Source of the DNA: Primulina eburnea
Taxonomy: Eukaryota; Streptophyta; Magnoliopsida; Lamiales; Gesneriaceae
Length of the DNA stretch: 64,000 bases
NCBI RefSeq assembly: GCF_022965805.1
Contig: NW_027331665.1
Span: 12,242-76,241 of the forward strand
Direction: 5' to 3'
This document shows, piece after piece, positions 58,691-64,000 of the stretch. How positions within the stretch are numbered: position 1 is the stretch's first letter; the number at the start of each line of letters is the position of its first letter. Below the pieces are notes generated by a model that worked only from the letters and a program-made list of their open reading frames with translations, ran no database searches and was not told the origin of the DNA. The translations under genes and the position numbers were made by a program.

Positions 58691-59559
58691 CCTGCAGGAC
58701 AAGTTAAGCTTCGGAAATTCTAAACACGCAATGCTTATCATCCTAGACTCGATTGCACGTACCCTGAATCGACACCCCGAGACCCATCCTAGCATGCCAT
58801 AACATCAAACCAAAATCGTACAACCACCCAAAGCAACGATGTTCACCCTACGACACATCCAATACAAAACGTAGCAATTGACACCAATTCGTTTCCTACG
58901 ACTTCTAATGCATTCGAGTGCCTATCGACGCTAAACGACGTATCAATTAACATCCCAACATCATACTAATCATACCTAGACGCAGCAACGATCACCCGTT
59001 GATCCCCAACGAAGCCTGCAACATAGAAACTTCAAGAACACAATTTTCGTAAAAGTCGCAGTTTGAGCAGTCCCACAAAAAGCGTCATAAATCACTCAAT
59101 TTTCATCCAAAAATCTCGAATTTTATATCAAATCAAAGGCATCAAAAATTTCTACAATTTTCTAGTGGAAAGTTTTCTCAAAATCCCGACGGAAAAATCG
59201 CAGTTTTCAACAGAACAGTAAGTTACGAGATTTCAGGTCTAAAAAGTATTTCAAAACGCATTCAAACCATTTTCCGCTCAAACGACGAATGTCACACATG
59301 AATTTTTACGCATAAAAATAACATAACACATAATATGACAAGATCGATGAAGAAAGAACAGAATATACGTGCCTTATGATATCAAACGTTACCGAAACGG
59401 CGATACTGAAGCGGAGAAGGAAGCGAGGTTGATCCGGGACGAACGCGACGCTAAAATCTTTGAAGAATTCACACGAAAATTGCTAGAAGATGGAGAGGGG
59501 AGGGGGCGGCTGCTCTATGAGTGAAGAACCCTAGTTTTCTCTCTTTCAAAATAATAAAA

Positions 59560-60114
59560 TTCTGAAACGTGAAGTGAGTGTGTGTGTTTAGTCGTGTACA
59601 GGTGTGTGTAAAAGTGTGTACGTGGGTGTGAGGTAGAAAACGTGTGTGTGGGTTTAAATTTCTGTGTAATTAGTGCTAATTAACTAATAAAAATACTAAT
59701 AAAAAAGCTAACCCACCTAGCTTAATATAAACTCTACAATTAAAATAACACACACCCAAAAATGTTAATTTTAAAGTTTTAAACTCTTAAAATTACTAAC
59801 TAAATGATTTAGGCTAAAAATTGCTAAAACTAAACAAATCATTTAAAGTGCCCCATCCTCAACTTAAAAATAAAATACCGCATTTTTAAATTGCCAGAAA
59901 TCGTCACCGGGTATTTTCCTCAATCCCGCCTCGAATGATCGCCTGAAACATGAAACTCGAGAAATATTCTGACGTGCATCACATAAACATGAATAATTAA
60001 AATAATGCAGTTAAATAAATCATGCAATACTAAGACTCGTTTTAAAATTAATTAAAATGCTTTAATGATTAAACAAATGCATGGGTTATACGTGTACTGA
60101 ATTTGGGAACTACA
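59560..60114. other. Distal LTR part, non-coding
   Basis: Part of the 3' LTR. It contains GTGTGTG-rich sequence (59575-59655) and AT-rich sequence, and no gene. Confidence 0.5.
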
Positions 60115-60129
60115 GTTCCTCTCCCACTT
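60115..60129 (-). other. Polypurine tract of the third gypsy element
   Basis: AAGTGGGAGAGGAAC on the - strand, directly before the LTR start TGTAG. Confidence 0.75.
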
Positions 60130-60159
60130 ATAAAAATTTCGTCCTCGAAATTAAGTCTT

Positions 60160-60452
60160 ACCGAACAACTCCGGGTAGCGAAGTCTCATATCTGCTTCTG
60201 ATTCCCAAGTGGCCTCTTCCACTGATTGGTTTAGCCACCGGACTTTGACTAGCTTAGTCACTTTGTTCCGAAGTCTGCGCTCCTGCCTGTCTAGTATTTG
60301 GACAGGTCTTTACTCATAAGACAGGTCTGGAGTAAGCTACAACGGTTCATAACTCAGAATATGCGAAGGATTGGCTAGATACTTCCTCAGCATTGAAACG
60401 TGGAACACATTGTGTACCCCGGCCAGATTCGGCGGAAGGGCTACACGATAAG
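60160..60452 (-). pseudogene. Chromodomain-like C-terminus of pol
   Basis: In another frame from the integrase ORF the - strand reads [22 protein letters not shown], later LRNKVTKLVKVRWLNQSV and EEATWESEADMRLRYPELF. A frameshift just after SFEIWKE and a stop after SYEPL show decay. Chromodomain-like ends are thought to target integration. Confidence 0.75.
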
Positions 60453-61655
60453 CTAATGTTCCCACTCTTTCCAAATCTCGAATGATCCAATAAATCTCGG
60501 ACTCAGCTTGCCTCTCTTCCCAAATCTCATAACACCCTTCATAGGTGCTATCTTGCCGAATACGTGACCACCAACGGCAAATTCGAGATCTCTTCTCCTC
60601 TTATCCGCATAACTCTTCTGACGACTTTGGGCGGTCTTCATTCTATCACGAATCTTGACCACCACGTCTGCAGTCTGCTGAACTATTTCTGGTCCAAGTT
60701 CCGCTCTTTCTCCGACCTCGTCCCAATGAACTGGTGATCTGCACTTTCTTCCATATAAGGCCTCGTAAGGAGCCATACCTATTGATGATTGGAAGATGTT
60801 GTTGTAAGTATATTCCACTAGAGGTATCTTAGACTCCCAAGTTCCCTGAAAATCAATCATACAGGCTCTCAGAAAATCCTCCAAAATCTGTATCACACGC
60901 TCAGACTGGCCATCTGTCTGCGGGTGAAACGCTGTAGTAAATAGCAACTTCGTCCCCATAGCTGCATGTAAGCTCTTCCAGAAGGACGATGTGAACATCG
61001 GGTCCCTGTCAGACACTATGGAAACTGGGATTTCATGCAATCGAACGATCTCCCTGATATAAAGCTCCGCATAGTGCGTCATGGAGAAAGTCGTCTTCAC
61101 TGGTAAGAAGTGCACTGACTTAGTGAGTCGGTCCACTATAACCCAGATGGCATTAAAACCCCTGACTGATCTTGGAAACCCAATCACAAAATCCATAGTA
61201 ATATTCTCCCATTTCCACTCGGGAATAGGGAGTGGCTTGAGCATCCCTGCTGGCCTCTGATGTTCAGCTTTTACTTGCTGGCAAGTGAGACATTCTGATA
61301 CGAATCTACGGATGTCTCGCTTCATCCCTGACCACCAATACAATATCTGTAGGTCTTTGTACATCTTGGTGCCTCCTGGGTGAATGGAATACGGAGATGC
61401 GTGTGCCTCTGTCAAAATATCCTGTCTGATCGAACCAACACTAGGCACCCACATTCTATCTCTGTATCTCACAATGCTGTCTGAAACTTTGTACAAAATA
61501 CTGCCCTTGGCTTCATCTTTCAGTCTCCATTTATGTAACTGCTCATCTGAAGACTGACCTTCTCGGATACGGTCTAGAAAACCAGATTTGACTATCAGAT
61601 TAGACAGTCTAGGAGCTCTGCCCTCACGATAAATCTCTAGACCAAATATCTGACT
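60453..61655 (-). pseudogene. Integrase of the third gypsy element
   Basis: The open region has an HHCC zinc finger (HASPYSIHPG... CLTCQQVK) and a DDE core ([20 protein letters not shown], Glu in TDGQSERVIQILED), followed by YNNIFQSSIGMAPYEALYGRK. It is open in frame upstream to the solo LTR at 61660, where a GLEIYREGRAPRL linker sits. It ends prematurely at 60453. Catalytic residues appear intact, but the gene is interrupted by the solo LTR and by the C-terminal frameshift. Confidence 0.87.
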
Positions 61656-61660
61656 CTCCG

Positions 61661-63684
61661 TGTAATGCCCGAGATTTAACTACTGTAATCAGACGCTGAT
61701 TAATTGTCAGAATTGTGATTAGCAAATATCACAGGGGCTAAATAAAACGTGAATCAGGAAGCCGGGCGTTGGTGCATAACAAGTCAAGATTTCGGACAGA
61801 ACCTATGGCGCCCGAGCGGTAGAAAAGCACCGCTCGAGCGCCAATGAATCATAAATGGAGAATTTGGACAGAATGCCTGGCGCCCGAGCGGCAGAAAGTT
61901 ACCGCTCGAGCGCCAGCGTGTAGACCGCCGAAGCATGGACAGAAGGTTCCGCGCTCGAGCGGTAAAGATTGACCGCTCGAGCGCGAGTCATGCAAAACTA
62001 GAGGGAGCCACTTGGCTCATTGCATGCATCGTATATGTATATATATATATATATATATGTATGCTTCGAGATTTCTTCAGAAATGAGGATAAAGGATTGA
62101 GGAAAAGGTTTCTGAATAAGAGTGAAATATCCTTACGCCTTTTGTGAGAAATCCGTCCGTCTGATTTTGAATCCGACTTCAGTACTGTGTTCCTATCAAC
62201 ACAGGCTACAACTGGACGTAAGTTTTATTACGTTTAGACATGTTTTGAAATTATGCTATGGTCAGAATTGAATAGGATTCATATATGATGTTCTTGTCAT
62301 GTTAGACATCATAAAATCGAAGTCAGATTGAGAAACAGACTGTTTATACAATTGTTACGATTTTTGAAAGATATTAACTGAGATTCTATACCAGAATTGT
62401 GTTAGTATTCAGATTATGAGTTGTATTGACACAGATTATGAATTCCAGTATTATATTTGTGATGTTCAGAACTGACGGGGTTATTCAGGTTGTATTGTTA
62501 TGCCGTCAAAACATCAGTTGATTTAAATTGATCAGATTCAGTTATGATTTAGATTTCATCGTGATATTCGTTGATATGAATCAGATGGTATCTTGTTCAG
62601 ATATTGATCAGAGTAGATTCAGAGTTGAGTATTGATCAGAACAAACTGTATATTGAGTTATTCACTGATACAGAGTGTTCGATATTGTCGTTTCAGATTT
62701 TATATGGACAGATTCGAGACATCGTCTTCGTCAGATCAGGAAGACAAAGGTATAATTCATGTGATATCCGGGAAGAACAACTCAATTGAGATCGCGTTGA
62801 GTTGCCCACTAAATCACATACTATACTCTTGTTATGTTTTATATGATTATGTTATGATGATAAATTGTTATTCATGCATTAAGATAGGACAGTCTGGAGA
62901 TCAGGCAGACTCTAGACGTTCGGCGATATCTCAGCTTAGGGTAAGATCACCTCCCCTATTGTAGATGTGGATACAGATCAGGCCGAAGTCTAGGAATAAG
63001 ACGTACAGCACCACGATTGGTTGGGTAGGTGACAGCCAGTGACGTCTTATTCACCCGGGGATCCCTAGAGTTATAGTTGAGTCGAGTCTAGACATGATTT
63101 GATTAGGACTGCATGCTCATATGGATGTGGCTCCTAGATCATGGGACCCATCATTATTACTTTCAGTTATGATAGCATGTTTGTATGATTTAGATTGTTT
63201 ATATGCATGTTTAGCTGATTTGAAGTGCATGCTTGTTGTGATTAGATTTCATAGCTTATGAAATCTAATGTTTTGATTTTATTCGTGACAGCATGTTTCA
63301 TGAATTATTTTATGTATATACATGTTTACCATGTTTTATACTGGGATTTATTTCTCACCGGAGTTATCCGGCTGTTGTCTTGTTTTGTATGTGTGCATGA
63401 CAACAGGTGGGGCTGGATCAGGGTCAAGATGATGATGAGAGAAGACGAGTGTAGCGTGGTGATTCCGGACTTACAGTAGACTTGGTTTTATTACTGGACT
63501 TTAGTAGTTGAACCTGAAATTAGCTTGTTGTACTTTAATACTGAAATGTATTTATACAGACATGTATAGTATTTAGATTCCATTACCTTCCGCAGTTATA
63601 TCTTAAAACGAAAAATTTTTAGACCCTGTTTTATCTTAATTGATAATTTAAATCCCAAAGATGATTAGCGTCCGGGTCCCCACA
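61661..63684 (+). mobile_element. Gypsy-type solo LTR (2024 bp)
   Basis: Starts TGTAATGCCCGAGATTT and ends GGGTCCCCACA, with a perfect 5-bp target duplication CTCCG (61656-61660 and 63685-63689). TGTAA(T/C)GCCCG...CCCCACA ends are typical of plant chromovirus LTRs. It interrupts the gypsy pol between RNase H and integrase, and removing it with one CTCCG copy restores continuity. It contains three GC hairpins (61807-61985) and a TATATA run (62037-62058). Frames at 61935-63479 are not genes. Confidence 0.92.
61807..61985. repeat. Three GCGCCCGAGCGGT hairpins in the solo LTR
   Basis: Blocks at 61807-61843, 61879-61914 and 61951-61985, spaced 72 bp. Each has a GCGC(C/T)CGAGCGG arm, an ~11-nt spacer and an ACCGCTCGAGCGC arm; the third is a perfect 13-bp inverted repeat. 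A TATATA run follows 50 bp downstream. Confidence 0.9.
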
Positions 63685-63689
63685 CTCCG

Positions 63690-64000
63690 ACTGAAGCGGT
63701 CTCTGAGCTGACAACTGAGCGACAACTGCCACTTTTCTGCTCAAAGAGTCTGCAACAACATTAACCTTCCCCGGATGGTAGCTAATTTCACAGTCGTAAT
63801 TCTTCACAAGTTCCAACCATCGTCTCTGTCTCATATTCAGCTCTTTCTGCGTGAATAAATATTTGAGACTCTTGTGGTCGGTGAAAATCTGACATTTCTC
63901 GCCGTATAGATAGTGTCTCCAAATCTTCAATGCAAAGACGACGGCGGCTAATTCTAAATCATGCGTCGGGTAGTTCTTCTCATGCACCTTCAACTCCCTG
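63690..64000 (-). pseudogene. RNase H of the third gypsy element, cut by the window edge
   Basis: The - strand reads [21 protein letters not shown], then [20 protein letters not shown], and [16 protein letters not shown]. The frame runs off the window to the right and ends at the solo LTR on the left. It degrades the RNA strand during reverse transcription. No break is seen within the visible part except the solo LTR. Confidence 0.88.

Larger units (their letters stand above)
57375..60114 (-). repeat. 3' LTR of the third gypsy element
   Basis: On the - strand it starts TGTAGTTCCCAAATTCAG just after the purine tract. The other end is placed at ...CGTTACA (57375) from the TG..CA rule only; a target duplication cannot be checked because the 5' LTR is outside. 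It contains 67-bp tandem units (58074-58203, CCGTTCATAATTTAACG words) and the CACGGACCCC palindrome array (58504-58690). Confidence 0.55.
57375..64000 (-). mobile_element. Third Ty3/gypsy (chromovirus-type) element, partial
   Basis: On the - strand, from the right window edge leftwards: RNase H (to 63690), integrase (61655-60453), chromodomain-like tail, purine tract and 3' LTR. The 5' part lies beyond the window. The chromodomain-like end (VKVRWLNQSVEEATWESE) puts it near the element at 32596, but LTR and protein are clearly different. A solo LTR interrupts pol at 61661-63684. Confidence 0.85.

Noticed and set aside
57798..58802. Frames on both strands over the CACGGACCCC array
   Set aside because: GC-palindrome arrays give open frames on both strands; no conserved domain.

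Overview
The window is nuclear DNA of a flowering plant, most likely a eudicot. It has one intron-containing plant cell-wall gene, plant LTR retrotransposons with tRNA-Met or Athila-type primer sites, Mutator-like and Helitron DNA transposons, and long AT-rich intergenic stretches with AT microsatellites. The family mix and the 181-bp MITE suggest an asterid, but the species cannot be fixed from sequence alone. Only one ordinary host gene is convincingly present: a group IIIB xyloglucan endotransglucosylase/hydrolase (four exons, 18910-21211, + strand). Almost everything else is mobile DNA.

Layout. 1-1140 is GC-richer sequence of unknown, possibly organellar, origin. 2095-9141 is an old Ty1/copia element (gag-pol debris plus 3' LTR), split by a Sirevirus-like LTR at 3788-~5270. 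11480-15286 is a complete non-autonomous Sirevirus-type element: two 1.64-kb LTRs around a 536-bp non-coding core, with a 5-bp target duplication. 15940-17260 holds three copies of a 181-bp MITE with perfect 9-bp target duplications; a fourth is at 48160-48340. After the XTH gene comes a four-layer nest. A Mutator-like element (21881-46430, transposase on the - strand) was entered by an Athila-type Ty3/gypsy element (23921-44595, - strand). Its gag was hit by a copia element now reduced to a solo LTR (32502-41967). That LTR was hit by an intact, very young chromovirus-like Ty3/gypsy element (32596-39923) with a 1475-codon gag-pol frame.

48598-55343 is a - strand Helitron into whose internal AT dinucleotide a near-identical Helitron (50570-53945) has inserted. 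55344-57374 is AT-rich with LINE debris. 57375 to the window end is a third Ty3/gypsy element on the - strand (3' LTR, integrase, RNase H), interrupted by a 2024-bp solo LTR with target duplication CTCCG.

The most unusual theme is that unrelated LTR families here each carry an array of short inverted repeats of different sequence. In three families the array lies directly upstream of a TATA-like box (TTCGGATCGTCCGAA units, GCGCCCGAGCGGT hairpins, CAGTTGAACCAG units). In two others (CCGCCCGGGCGG and CACGGACCCC/GGGGTCCGTG) the position relative to the promoter is unclear. The second highlight is the Helitron self-insertion. Gene cooperation in the usual sense is absent: the coding regions are element-encoded gag, protease, RT, RNase H, integrase and transposase, mostly decayed, and the XTH gene stands alone.
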